Below, one piece after another: positions 45,227-55,225 of a stretch of DNA of 64,000 nt; positions within the stretch are counted from its first letter, which is position 1, and every line of letters starts with the position of its first letter. The position numbers were made by a program, and so were the translations under genes. This DNA is from Promethearchaeota archaeon (GTDB lineage Archaea > Asgardarchaeota > Lokiarchaeia > Sigyniarchaeales > SOKP01), in the NCBI GenBank assembly GCA_016839915.1, contig JAEOTH010000171.1:1-64000 (forward strand), given 5' to 3'. A model generated the notes under the pieces. That model had not been told where the DNA came from, did not search any database, and worked only from the letters and a program-made list of their open reading frames with translations.

Positions 45227-48200
45227 TTATTCTGTGATAGCCGGTTCGATATCTTCAAGTTCAAGAAGTCTTTTAGCTTCTTCTTCTAAATCAACACTAA
45301 AAATATCTGTAATTCCGCTTTGCTGCATTGATACCCCATATATTCTATCTGAGTTAACTATATTCTCTTCTCTATGACTTATAACCATAAATTGCGCTTG
45401 CGAAGCAAATTCCTTAATAACCATAGAAACTCTATGTACATTGGGGCCATCTAATGCAGCATCAATTTCATCCATTATATAAAATGGAGCAGGGTAAAAT
45501 TCTTGAACTGCAAAAATAAAAGATAGTGCCACTAATGTTTTCTCTCCTCCACTTAATATTTCTAAAGAACTAATCTTTTTACCTCTTGGTCTTGCTTCAA
45601 TACTAACACCTCCCTCAAAAGGTTTATCTGGACGATCCAAGATCATTTTAGCTGAACCTCCAGGGGATAATTTCTGAAATATACGTGAAAATTCACGATT
45701 TATCTCATGGTAAGCCTTCATGAATGTCCGTGTTTTCTCCAGTTCAATTTTATCAATAGCATCTAAAATTGATTTTCTCTCTCTTTGAATTGTTTGTCTT
45801 CTCATATCTATCTCATCAAATCTTTCTTTAACTGCATCAAATTGTTCAATGGCTTTTAAGTTCACTGGTTCAAGAATTTTCTTCTTTTTAGTTGATTCTA
45901 TTATGTCTGATTGCAATTCTGCTTCTATCAAATCATCCGTTACAGTAGGTAATGAGCCGTATTCCTTAGATCGTTGGAATAAAGTTTCAATTTGGTCAAT
46001 ACACATGATCTTTTTTGATTCAAAATTATTTATTTTAGAGTTTTCCATAGATAGGTCTGATTTTAGATCAGTTATAATTTTCTGATATTGTTTTTGTTTT
46101 TTCCATGATTCATCCTTATCTTGAATAAAAACGTCAATCTCTTTTTGTTTCTCATTTTTCTTTTGATTTTGATTTTCTAAATCTTCTTTAAAAATTACTA
46201 GTTCTTTTATTATTGATTCATTTTGTTTTTCAGTTTCTTTTATGTCTTGCCCTAATCCAACAATTTTTTGTTCTCTCTCTTTATTCTTGTTTAATTCATT
46301 TAATTTTCCTTGAGATCTTTGTAAATCTTTATTCAATTTATTCAAGTTTTTTTGAGCTTTTTTTTGGGATTCTAGCTCTTTAGCTTTATCATCTCTTAAA
46401 GAATTTATCTCCAGCTGCTTTTGGTCTACAATTTTTTGAATTTCTTCAACTTGTGAATTTAATCCTTCAATATCGCTTTGACAAGTATCAATGTTATTTT
46501 TTGCTTCAATATTTTCTTTTTTAATATCTTCGATAGAATTGATGATCCTCATTACATTTTGAAGTGCTCTTAGCCTATCCATTGTGTCTTCAAGTGTTTT
46601 ATTTTCGTTATCTATTTGTTTACGTATAGTTTCATTAATTTCCCAGAATTTTTCCTTTTGAAGAACTAGATCATCAATATTTTTCTGTAATGCATTTTGT
46701 TCAGCTTGAATATTATCTATGTTTTCCTCTGTGTTTACAATAAGATTTTTCTTTTCTTCAATAAGATTTTTCAATTTTTCTACGTTATCATCTATTTCTA
46801 TAATATTATCAAATAAATTTTGAATACCATGTAATTCTTGCAATTTTTCTCTCAGATTTTCTAATTCTTTTTGTTTTTGATCAATATCATCTTGTATTTT
46901 AGAAATTTTATCCCAGAATGTATCCTTAAGGTCTTTAAACTTATTTACTTCACTGTCCAAGTTATCAACTTCTAATTGTCTGTTTTTAATAGTCTGCTCT
47001 CTTTCACTTATTTCTTCTTCTGCTTTTTTAATTCTTTCTTTTAATTCATTATTTCTTCTATCAATTTCTTCAAGTCTTTTAGTATAGGTTGATAGATTTT
47101 CAGTAAAATGTTTTTCTTGAATATTGTACTCAGTTAATTGTTTCTCAATTTCGTTAAAATCATCTGATTGAGATTTAATATTTTCTGAGATCTCTTCCAA
47201 TTGCTTATATAATTCTTGACTTTTTGACATAGTTAATTTTCTTAAAGAGAGGTATACATTTTCAAGTATTTCCATCAAATCTTGAACAAAATTATCAAAT
47301 GTCATTGTTGAAGACTGTACTTCAACATCCGCCGATTCTTTTACTTTGTCTATTAATTGACTAATTGTATCATCGGCATTATCCGTAAACAATCGTAAAG
47401 TTTGCATAATAGAACCTAGTGTTTCTGTCATTTCGGAAGGTTTTTCTGTATCACCACCAATATCCTCAACGGTTTTCATAATATCAATTATATCTAAAAT
47501 GAACTTTTTAAAATCATCGGCTGAGGATTCAATTGCTTCAGCATTCGATTGTTGTATATTACTTTTAATGGATTCAACTGAGATATTAATATTTTGAGTT
47601 AGCATATTTAAAATTTGAAGAATTCCTGTTATATCTTTTGTATTTTTATCATACTCCTCTTCAGAAGACTCAATTTTTTTGATTAGATTTTCTTTTTCTT
47701 GCGAAAGATCATCCAAACGTCTATGAACGTTTTCTTTCTTAGTTTTTGATTTTTCTAATTCACTTTGTGTATTTGTAAGATTTTTTTTTATAGAATTAAC
47801 TTGTAAATTTAAATTATTTTTCTCTCTATCTAATTTTGATAATTCTTTTGTAAGGATTTTTAATTCTGTATTGATATTATCTATCTTTGCGTTATTATCA
47901 TTAATTTCAGATTCAAAGGAATATTTCTTCATTTTCAATAATTCTAAGTCTTGTTCGTTTTTCCTATAAATTGAATTTTCCTGCTTTAATTTTACTTTTA
48001 ATTGGTTTAAATCTTTGTTAATATTCTCATTATCTTTCAATAATTCTTTAACAGCTTTTTCAGCGTCTCTACCTTTACTTAAATCAGCAATTTTTTTTTC
48101 AATAAAGATTTTCTTTTCATTTAGTTCTTGAATATTTTCTTGATTCATTTTAATTTCTGTATTAAATGAAGATAATGAAGCTTGAAAATCTACTAACTTA

Positions 48201-49678
48201 GAATTTAATTGGTTTTTTTCTACTTGAATATTACTTATATTATTTTCTAGATCTTTTTGATTTTGATTTTCTTTTGATATTTTAACATTAAGATCATTAA
48301 TTCGTTTTCTTATTTCCGATTCTGTCTTTTTAGTTGTTTCAATGGCTTCATCAATACTTTCAGCATCTTTTTTCAATTTTTGTAGTTCAGACTCTAATTT
48401 TTCTTTCTTTTCTTCATTCTTTTTTATATTTCCTCTCAGCATTTTAATTTGAGCGTTATTAGATGAAACATTTTGCTGAATATTGGAAATTTCTGCTTTA
48501 GAAAGAGAATTTTCATCCTCTGCTTTTTTTATTTGGATATCTAACTCAGATTGTTTTTGTTGTCTTCTTTCAATTTCTTTCTTAGCATCTTCAATGTATT
48601 TTTCATATTCTAAAATTTCATTTGATACACTTTTTATTAATGAATCAAAAGTTTGGTCCTCTTCGAGTTTCATTTGTTTATTTTCTAAAGTTTCAATTTC
48701 ATTAACTAATTTTTCGATTGATTTTTTAGCTAGATTCAATGTTGTTTGACTTGAAGAAATTTGGGTTTTTACTTGAGTAATATTTTCTGTTATTTCTTCT
48801 CTTTCTTTTTCTTTTTCTGTTATCGTTTTCTGAATGTTGTCCATGACAAGTGATTCTTGTTTTAAAACATCTTCTTGTCGGTTTATTTTTTCATGCAATT
48901 CTTCAATAATTTTTTGAGAATTTTCAATTTTTCTTTCTAATTCATCTTCTTCTTGTCGTAGTTTGGAAATTTTTAGAGCTACCAACTGAGAATTTAAAAA
49001 ATTTATTTGGTCATCTAGTTCTTTCCAAGCTAAAGCATCATTTTTCTCTTTTTCAACCTTTTTCAATTGCGCTGATACTTCTTTAAAGATTGCTTCAAAT
49101 TGTCCTAAATCTCTTTCAGCTTTTTCTAATTCTTTTAGTGTAGCATCTTTCATTTCATCATATTTCTGAAGTCCAATTAATTCCTCTATAAATTTTCTTC
49201 TATCTTCAGCATTCATATGAGTTAATTCAACAATTTTTCCTTGAAGAACAAATTGATTACTTCCATCTGGATCAATGTTTGCAGCAGCTAAAGCATTAAG
49301 TATTTGTTGACGTGTAGTCTTACTGCCATTCATTTTATATCCTCCTCCTCCACCCCTCTTGATAGAACGTGTGATTTCAAAAGTATCTGTCCCTCCAGGA
49401 AAAACATTTTCAGAATTATCAAAGTATAATGTTACTGAGGCTCTTTGTGAAGGATTTTTCCCTCTTGACCCAGCAAAGATCAGATCCTCCAAGCTTTTTG
49501 CTCTCATTGTTTTTTTACTTAACCTACCTAACGCGAAACATAATGCATCAATTATATTAGATTTACCAGCACCATTTGGTCCAACTATACATGTGAAACC
49601 ACTTGAGAGTCTAATGGTTACTGTACGTTCTCCAAATGATTTAAAACCACTCATTGAAATTTTTTTAATATGAGTCAC
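45227..49678 (-). CDS. smc: SMC-type chromosome condensation ATPase, long arms and no recognisable hinge
   Basis: 1483 residues against about 1150-1200 for most prokaryotic SMC. N-terminal head with Walker A GPNGAGKSN (33-41) and C-terminal head with signature LSGGEKTLVAL and Walker B FYIMDEIDAALD. Between them are charged coiled coils. A pre-hinge-like segment (GRDAEKAVKELLKDN, about 537-550) leads into more coiled coil, not the Gly-rich hinge fold. The centre (about 683-815) is a different helical region with an internal repeat: SSADDFKKFILDIIDIM and SSTMTFDNFVQDLMEIL. No CxxC zinc hook exists, so it is not Rad50. First gene of the smc-scpA-scpB operon. It should extrude or bridge DNA with ScpA/B. 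Confidence 0.93.
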   Translation of the reverse strand: MTHIKKISMSGFKSFGERTVTIRLSSGFTCIVGPNGAGKSNIIDALCFALGRLSKKTMRAKSLEDLIFAGSRGKNPSQRASVTLYFDNSENVFPGGTDTFEITRSIKRGGGGGYKMNGSKTTRQQILNALAAANIDPDGSNQFVLQGKIVELTHMNAEDRRKFIEELIGLQKYDEMKDATLKELEKAERDLGQFEAIFKEVSAQLKKVEKEKNDALAWKELDDQINFLNSQLVALKISKLRQEEDELERKIENSQKIIEELHEKINRQEDVLKQESLVMDNIQKTITEKEKEREEITENITQVKTQISSSQTTLNLAKKSIEKLVNEIETLENKQMKLEEDQTFDSLIKSVSNEILEYEKYIEDAKKEIERRQQKQSELDIQIKKAEDENSLSKAEISNIQQNVSSNNAQIKMLRGNIKKNEEKKEKLESELQKLKKDAESIDEAIETTKKTESEIRKRINDLNVKISKENQNQKDLENNISNIQVEKNQLNSKLVDFQASLSSFNTEIKMNQENIQELNEKKIFIEKKIADLSKGRDAEKAVKELLKDNENINKDLNQLKVKLKQENSIYRKNEQDLELLKMKKYSFESEINDNNAKIDNINTELKILTKELSKLDREKNNLNLQVNSIKKNLTNTQSELEKSKTKKENVHRRLDDLSQEKENLIKKIESSEEEYDKNTKDITGILQILNMLTQNINISVESIKSNIQQSNAEAIESSADDFKKFILDIIDIMKTVEDIGGDTEKPSEMTETLGSIMQTLRLFTDNADDTISQLIDKVKESADVEVQSSTMTFDNFVQDLMEILENVYLSLRKLTMSKSQELYKQLEEISENIKSQSDDFNEIEKQLTEYNIQEKHFTENLSTYTKRLEEIDRRNNELKERIKKAEEEISEREQTIKNRQLEVDNLDSEVNKFKDLKDTFWDKISKIQDDIDQKQKELENLREKLQELHGIQNLFDNIIEIDDNVEKLKNLIEEKKNLIVNTEENIDNIQAEQNALQKNIDDLVLQKEKFWEINETIRKQIDNENKTLEDTMDRLRALQNVMRIINSIEDIKKENIEAKNNIDTCQSDIEGLNSQVEEIQKIVDQKQLEINSLRDDKAKELESQKKAQKNLNKLNKDLQRSQGKLNELNKNKEREQKIVGLGQDIKETEKQNESIIKELVIFKEDLENQNQKKNEKQKEIDVFIQDKDESWKKQKQYQKIITDLKSDLSMENSKINNFESKKIMCIDQIETLFQRSKEYGSLPTVTDDLIEAELQSDIIESTKKKKILEPVNLKAIEQFDAVKERFDEIDMRRQTIQRERKSILDAIDKIELEKTRTFMKAYHEINREFSRIFQKLSPGGSAKMILDRPDKPFEGGVSIEARPRGKKISSLEILSGGEKTLVALSFIFAVQEFYPAPFYIMDEIDAALDGPNVHRVSMVIKEFASQAQFMVISHREENIVNSDRIYGVSMQQSGITDIFSVDLEEEAKRLLELEDIEPAITE

Positions 49679-49854
49679 AATTTTTCTCCATATCTATCTT
49701 TCTTATTATTAAAAAAATAGTGTGTTTTCCTATAAATATATAATATACAATATAAAAAAAATCTGATTTACATTTTCTGATTTTCAAAATCATATCTACT
49801 TAAATTTTTCTAACTGAAATTAAAAAAAATCAGAATTTTTATTAAAAATTTGTA

Positions 49855-51075
49855 TTATTGGTTAAAAATAGTATCAATTATAATCTTTAATTGTTTTGGA
49901 TTTATAAGTGTAAAGAAAAAATCATATTTTACATTATTAAATCTTTCATAAGTATTTGCTTTACCCTTAGATTTTTTTGAGGGTTTTAAAACTCCAATAT
50001 TTAACAATTCTCCAATTAGACTCTGAAACTCATTATAATTTTTTGTATATTCTAAAGATTCACAAGATAAATCATATAATTCAATTAATTCATTAAATGA
50101 GATGTAGTAATTCATTTTACTTATAAAAAAATTCGAAAGATTATCTAAGAATATAACAATTAATATATCCTCTTCTGAAAGATAATTTATTATACTAAAT
50201 TCATCAGAGATTTGAAATGTATCAAATTCATTCTGACAAACCTCTAATAACTCAAAATTGTATGAGGTTTTATTGGCTCTTAATATTGGATATATATCTC
50301 GAAGGATTTCAATTCCTTTTCCAGGGACAGGTACGTATTGGTCACAAATTAAGTCTGTTATATAACCAATTAAATCTTTATCAATTTCATGCGAAAAACT
50401 TAAAAGAGCTCTTTGTTTCAGAATAGAGTATAGCTCGTGGTATGTGAAAAAATTTAATTTATGTTTAAAATCAAATTCAGAAAGTAAATCCATTGTTCCA
50501 GGTTGTAAGAATTTATTTACTGTAGAAATTAATGTAATATTTGTTTCTTTACTAAATTGTAGGAATTTATGAAAAATTTCAGGTTCTAAATATTCGATAT
50601 TGTTAAAGATAAAAAACAGCGGAGAATCAATTTTATTGCAAATAAATTTAAACGTATTCCATAAATGAGTAATGTTTGAATCTAAAATTGTTCGATAATC
50701 AAATTTTAAATTGTAAAAACTTATTAAATCATTAATTAAAGAAAATATTAATTCTTCAAGCTTCTTTTCCCTACAATCTAAAGTAACTTTATTAATTTTA
50801 TTAATATCTTGATTTTGAATTAAAAGATCGTTTAATACTTTGTTTACTATTACTTTTTTCCCAATCCCATTAATTCCATGATATAAAATATTAAGACTAA
50901 ACTCATCAGAAATGGAATCATTTAAAATTGAAAATAAAGAATGTTCTTCTTTTTTTCTATATAATAAACATGGTGGGATATAAGTTGGATCAAAGAGAGC
51001 TTTTGGTCCTATATAATTTTTATTTAGATTGGATTTTATCATTTTTTTTTCCTTTTTTAAAGTGATTTTAGACAT
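49855..51075 (-). CDS. Divergent Orc1/Cdc6-like AAA+ protein with degenerate ATPase motifs
   Basis: 406 residues. The N-terminus has the Orc1/Cdc6 lead-in (PPCLLYRKKEEHSLFSIL). Walker A reads GINGIGKK (67-74), with Lys in place of the usual Thr/Ser after the catalytic Lys. The Walker B strand is FFIFNNIEYL (about 154-163) with Asn where the acidic residues should be. The C-terminal third resembles the family's winged helix (SFNELIELYDLSCESLEYTKNYNEFQSLIGELLNIGVL). It likely binds DNA or an Orc1 partner without hydrolysing ATP. Met12 is an alternative start. Other possibility: an STAND-like ATPase. No origin repeat is evident nearby, though the 140-bp upstream spacer has a GC-rich patch at 51085-51104. 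Confidence 0.65.
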   Translation of the reverse strand: MSKITLKKEKKMIKSNLNKNYIGPKALFDPTYIPPCLLYRKKEEHSLFSILNDSISDEFSLNILYHGINGIGKKVIVNKVLNDLLIQNQDINKINKVTLDCREKKLEELIFSLINDLISFYNLKFDYRTILDSNITHLWNTFKFICNKIDSPLFFIFNNIEYLEPEIFHKFLQFSKETNITLISTVNKFLQPGTMDLLSEFDFKHKLNFFTYHELYSILKQRALLSFSHEIDKDLIGYITDLICDQYVPVPGKGIEILRDIYPILRANKTSYNFELLEVCQNEFDTFQISDEFSIINYLSEEDILIVIFLDNLSNFFISKMNYYISFNELIELYDLSCESLEYTKNYNEFQSLIGELLNIGVLKPSKKSKGKANTYERFNNVKYDFFFTLINPKQLKIIIDTIFNQ

Positions 51076-51221
51076 ATGTATTTAAACCCCACACCCAGAG
51101 AGGTGATTGAAAGTAAAACTAAAATACAAGTTCTTAGCTTTCTAATTGTAATCTAGTAATGAATTTTAATTTAAATTTAAAAAAGGAAAATTAGAACAGA
51201 GTTTTAGATTACAAATAATAA

Positions 51222-52178
51222 TCAATCAAAGCTTTCAAGTAAATTTTTCAAATTATCAGCTAATATCGGTAAATACTCGTAAGATTTAATTTTTACTTTT
51301 TTGTTTAAGCAGAGTGTGACCAAATATAATCTTATTTCACTTATATCTAATTTTCTAAGAAAAATTATCCCTTCTTTTTGAAATTCTGAGTGTTTCTCTG
51401 GAAATTCTATATTTGTTACAATATCAATTGTATTTATTTCCCATTCTTCCAGTTTTTCTAGTGCTTGAGTTAACCTCGGAGCAATTGCTTCACATATTTC
51501 TTGATAAGCCGGATTTGTGCTTCTACTAGCAATTATAAAGCAATTTTGATCCAATAGAAGCGTAGAACTATTGTAGGTTTTACCCATATAATCTTTTAAT
51601 AAGGTTTGAAACATTTCAGTTTTATGAGTGGCATAAAAGGCGCCATCAGAGAATGCTTTCAATAAACTTGGTTCATCATATATGGAAGTTTTTAACACAG
51701 AAAATCTAATATCTTTTATGAAGGATGAGATTTTATTTTCTAAGTAATTGATGTTATTAACAATGGTTGTATTATTTTTAATATCTGGATCGCATTTGTG
51801 GAGTAAGATTAACAGCTGAAAATTATCAGGGTGCGATTCAGAACTAATGCTGATAATATCTTTAAGAAAAACTAATGCTTCTTCAAATTTTTCTGGTGCT
51901 TGTATGTCTATGACATAAAATATTGATTGCATTTCGGTAAAATATTTGCTTTTATTACCTAAATAAATTTTTCTATAACCTTTTTGACCACCTAAATCCC
52001 AACGGATAGTCATAGTTCCCAATAATGCGTTTGTATGAAGTGTTCTTTTTGCTTTTATAGTGGGTTTAACTGTAGGTAATAAACTAAATTTTTTATCTAA
52101 TACTAATAATATTGAAGTTTTTCCACCACTTTCCAAACCACAGAAAAGTATCTTTTTGAATTCTTTTAAATCACTCAT
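51222..52178 (-). CDS. Rag/Gtr-like GTPase with C-terminal roadblock-like domain
   Basis: 318 residues. G1 is GLESGGKT (14-21), switch I Thr40, G3 WDLGGQ (60-65), and G4 HKCD (127-130). The His in place of Asn in G4 is characteristic of eukaryotic RagA-D/Gtr GTPases (HKxD). A second half (about 195-318) follows the G domain with strands and helices of roadblock type (SSTLLLDQNCFIIASRST, helix, strands to the end), as in Rag proteins, where this half mediates dimerisation. In eukaryotes Rag heterodimers signal amino-acid status at the lysosome; here only the architecture is shown. It lies 29 bp downstream of the nitrilase-type gene. Arf-like family is the alternative. Confidence 0.8.
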   Translation of the reverse strand: MSDLKEFKKILFCGLESGGKTSILLVLDKKFSLLPTVKPTIKAKRTLHTNALLGTMTIRWDLGGQKGYRKIYLGNKSKYFTEMQSIFYVIDIQAPEKFEEALVFLKDIISISSESHPDNFQLLILLHKCDPDIKNNTTIVNNINYLENKISSFIKDIRFSVLKTSIYDEPSLLKAFSDGAFYATHKTEMFQTLLKDYMGKTYNSSTLLLDQNCFIIASRSTNPAYQEICEAIAPRLTQALEKLEEWEINTIDIVTNIEFPEKHSEFQKEGIIFLRKLDISEIRLYLVTLCLNKKVKIKSYEYLPILADNLKNLLESFD

Positions 52179-52207
52179 ATCATTTTATAGTATAGGATTA
52201 AATATAT

Positions 52208-53023
52208 TTATGTGTCAATTCTTTTTACTTTTATATAATTTTTGTCAATTTTTTCTTTAAGGCGAATCTCTCGTAATTTTTTTGGAAAATTTAAATCAAT
52301 CTCATCAAAAACAAAACCACTTGAACCTTTTGGTCCTTCTATAATTTTTAATTTAGATGGTGAAATTTTTCCTTTATAAAAAGAAATTATTTTACTATTA
52401 CCTAGAAATTTTCTTTTTAAATAATAACCAAATGTATTACAAGCTACAATGGGTATTCGATTTTCAAGAGCTCGTGCTTTTAAATAAACATACCAATTTT
52501 CCATTCCATCTTCCCTTATTTGGGTTGGTGAAAATAAGAGATCTGCTCCATTTTCAACAGCTAATCGAGGAGTCTCAAAAAAAGCCATATCAAAACAAAT
52601 AAGAATTGAAAAATAAAATTTGTTGATTTTAAATAACTTTAATTCATTACCTGGTTTAAAATATTCCCGTTCATACGTATATAAGTGAATTTTATCTTGC
52701 CGTCCAATTTCCTCTCCACTTTCATCAAAAAAATAACAGGTTATTGCGGGTTTTTCTGAATTAGCTCTTTTCTCCCAAATAGCACCAGAAATAATTTTTA
52801 TACTATATTCTTTAGCTAAATTTTTTATAAATGAATAATCATTACCTCTTTGTTCTTGGAAGTTTTGAATGGGATCTCTGTAAATAGGAACCCATCTTTC
52901 GGGTAGACAAATGATATCACACTCTTCATGGATCTCCAATAATTTGCTAAGGATTCGTTCTATTTCCTTATAACACAGAGTCCTATTTTCAAATAATTCA
53001 GGTTGAATACAAGCTACTCTCAT
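52208..53023 (-). CDS. Carbon-nitrogen hydrolase (nitrilase superfamily)
   Basis: 271 residues. The Glu-Lys-Cys triad is intact: Glu42 in LPERW, Lys111 in GRQDKIHLY and Cys143 in ILICFDMAFFE. Length is normal for amidases of the superfamily (omega-amidase, N-carbamoylase and related). It hydrolyses a small amide in the cytoplasm; the substrate is not predictable. It follows the HAD gene by 1 bp and precedes the Rag-like gene by 29 bp on the same strand, so the three are probably one transcript. Confidence 0.9.
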   Translation of the reverse strand: MRVACIQPELFENRTLCYKEIERILSKLLEIHEECDIICLPERWVPIYRDPIQNFQEQRGNDYSFIKNLAKEYSIKIISGAIWEKRANSEKPAITCYFFDESGEEIGRQDKIHLYTYEREYFKPGNELKLFKINKFYFSILICFDMAFFETPRLAVENGADLLFSPTQIREDGMENWYVYLKARALENRIPIVACNTFGYYLKRKFLGNSKIISFYKGKISPSKLKIIEGPKGSSGFVFDEIDLNFPKKLREIRLKEKIDKNYIKVKRIDT

Positions 53024-53024
53024 T

Positions 53025-53786
53025 TTAGAAATTATTGATCTTTTCTTTATTGTTTATCTCTTCGATTATCATAAATAATTCATTCAAATTAGAAATCTCA
53101 TAATCAGGTTTCAATTCTTCCTGCAATTCGATATCTGATTTATAAGTATCATACTTACCTCCACGATGAAGATATATGCTAAAAATATTGTTTAAATTAG
53201 CTGGAATTATATCTTTATCAATGCGATCTCCTACATATATTGTTTCTTGGCCTTTAACTCCAAATTTTTTTAAACAGTAATTGAATAATTCTGGATTCGG
53301 TTTTTTAATTCCAATTTCATCTGAAATAACCACTAAATCAATTAATGAATCAATATTAAGTCTCAAAATTTTTTCATACTGCTTTATTGGGATCCCATCT
53401 GTTATAATAGCTATTTTTATAGATAATTCCCTCAGTCTTCTTAAACTGTTATCTACATCACTATAGAGCTTAATTGAATTAACCTTTTCTCCATGATATG
53501 CCATAACAGCTGCAGCAATATATTTGTAACCATCATTATATGAGATATGTTTTATATTATCTTCCATCTGATTCAATCTTCTAACAAAATAATTATAATG
53601 TTTCGAAGAATTTGAACCATAATCTTTTACGATTTCCTTTAAGATTCGAACAGCTTTTTCTTTATCAATTTTTAATCCTAGATCAATCATGGCATCAAGC
53701 CCTTTAATTCTAGCGCTCTCAGATAATCCTGTTGAATCGAAAAGACAATCATCCAAATCAAATCCAATTAATTTTATGGGGCTCAT
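53025..53786 (-). CDS. HAD-superfamily hydrolase (phosphatase type)
   Basis: About 253 residues from the ATG at 53786 (MSPIKLIGFDLDDCLF). An upstream ATG at 53840 would add 18 non-family residues. Motif I is DLDDCLFDST, with the nucleophile and acid Asp pair; motif II is the Thr of AIITDG; motif III includes the Lys of IGIKKPNPELF; motif IV is VGDRIDKD. A helical C1 cap lies between motifs I and II. It should dephosphorylate a small metabolite. Divergent from the longin-like gene, first in a run with the nitrilase and Rag-like genes. Confidence 0.9.
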   Translation of the reverse strand: MSPIKLIGFDLDDCLFDSTGLSESARIKGLDAMIDLGLKIDKEKAVRILKEIVKDYGSNSSKHYNYFVRRLNQMEDNIKHISYNDGYKYIAAAVMAYHGEKVNSIKLYSDVDNSLRRLRELSIKIAIITDGIPIKQYEKILRLNIDSLIDLVVISDEIGIKKPNPELFNYCLKKFGVKGQETIYVGDRIDKDIIPANLNNIFSIYLHRGGKYDTYKSDIELQEELKPDYEISNLNELFMIIEEINNKEKINNF

Positions 53787-53992
53787 AGTTAGATTCAGAT
53801 TTTCTCTAAAATTCTTTAAAATAATATATAATAAATGCAAATATTAGTTGCTTTAAGATATTAGAAGTTAAATTAAGATAAATTTATTTATCTTTAATAA
53901 TATATAATCTTCAATATTAATTTATTCTAGGTATTACAGAAGAAAAGCTGTTCGTGCAATTTAATATACAAATCTTATTGGAGATTTATTAA

Positions 53993-55171
53993 TTGAAAAC
54001 AATCGTTGCCTTATCGTACTTTCATCGTAAAATTGGTCCTTTAGTGTTTTATTCATATCCAGAAGATATCTTAGAACGAGATTTATCAATTAAAATAGCT
54101 AACATCATGGATCAACAATTTAGTGAAGGTTTTTTTACACATTCTTTTGAAAACCTGAAATCATTAAATTATTACTTTGAAATCCATTCAGATTGGGCTC
54201 GGGGCAATACAGAAATGTTAATGGTTTCGATAATCCTTGATCAGCAAATCCCAGTTGAGATTGAAGAGAAAATTGCTATCTTATGTACCGAATTTTCAGA
54301 ACAGTTACAATCAAACGAAGAGATTTATACAGCTTTTTACATTAATGATGTGAATAATTTTGATGAAGAGGACCAGGAAAGCATAATAAAAAACGAATCT
54401 TTAATAAAAGCATGGCTAACCAATTTGTATTGGGCAATTTTAGAAGACACAAGAGAGAAAACAGAAGAAGAAGAAATTGCCATATTATTAAATGATAAAC
54501 ACATATTCAAAACCATAGAAAAGCTATCAAAAGGTCCCATTCCTTTAGAGTGGTTAAGAGAATGGTTTATTGAAAAGTTTCCAGAAAAAAGTTTTGAAGA
54601 GATTATCGAAACTTTAGATGATCGACAGTTTATTTTTATTAATCAAATTGGTTTAGTAGAGAAATATGTACTTCTAGTGAAAGAAGTAAATGCTGAAAGG
54701 ATACCCCCGGATAGTGTCATTGAGTATATTGACGATAAGCCAGAATTGATAGAACTGCTCCTTCCTAAAGTTCAAGAATACTTTAGTGAATATGAAAGGA
54801 AGACAAAAGGAGAAATAAAGGAAGATGCTTTTACTTTATTTCAAATAATGGCAGATTCCAAAAAGTACAGTGTACTTTCAGAGTTAAGAAATGGCTTAAT
54901 TTCAAAAGATAAATTGCCAAAATTGGTTACAAAGAAATCTTTAGATTCCTTAATGGAAAATATTGATTTTTTAAAGAAATTTGATGTTATTGAAGAATTA
55001 GACTATGATACTGAGACTTATATTGTTTTAAAAACCAATTTACAAATTACAACAGCTTTTCCTGAATGGATGAGAAAATTATTACCTAAAGAAGCTGAAC
55101 CTATAGTAGCAAATAGATATCAAGCTAAAGAAAGTGAAGGGAAAAAAACTTCAAAAAGTAAAAAAAAATAA
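53993..55171 (+). CDS. Longin-like N-terminal domain with winged-helix-like C-terminal region
   Basis: 392 residues from a TTG at 53993, preceded by a TTGGAG ribosome site. The first 115 residues open with IVALSYFHRKIGPLVFYSYP, a strand-turn-G-P-x-strand start similar to longin domains of the Nprl2/folliculin class, then helix and a strand set (MLMVSIILD). The middle (about 165-270) reads as a winged helix (IFKTIEKLSKGPIPLEWLREW...FIFINQIGLVEKYV) and a second such unit is near 285-365. The tail is Lys/Ser-rich. In eukaryotes longin proteins regulate small GTPases; here a Rag-like GTPase lies 2 kb away. Fold assignment is tentative; a roadblock fold is the alternative. Confidence 0.55.
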   Translation: MKTIVALSYFHRKIGPLVFYSYPEDILERDLSIKIANIMDQQFSEGFFTHSFENLKSLNYYFEIHSDWARGNTEMLMVSIILDQQIPVEIEEKIAILCTEFSEQLQSNEEIYTAFYINDVNNFDEEDQESIIKNESLIKAWLTNLYWAILEDTREKTEEEEIAILLNDKHIFKTIEKLSKGPIPLEWLREWFIEKFPEKSFEEIIETLDDRQFIFINQIGLVEKYVLLVKEVNAERIPPDSVIEYIDDKPELIELLLPKVQEYFSEYERKTKGEIKEDAFTLFQIMADSKKYSVLSELRNGLISKDKLPKLVTKKSLDSLMENIDFLKKFDVIEELDYDTETYIVLKTNLQITTAFPEWMRKLLPKEAEPIVANRYQAKESEGKKTSKSKKK

Positions 55172-55225
55172 GAATACTAAAAGAAAGTAACTCCTATAAA
55201 ATAAGTTTAATAAAAACGACGTACA

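Noticed and set aside
45227-49678. Rad50 instead of SMC
   Set aside because: There is no CxxC zinc hook, the signature and Walker B motifs are SMC-like, and scpA and scpB follow directly.
51076-51221. Replication origin upstream of the Orc1/Cdc6-like gene
   Set aside because: Only one GC-rich patch (51085-51104) is seen, with no repeated ORB-like elements or clear unwinding element arrangement beyond general AT-richness.
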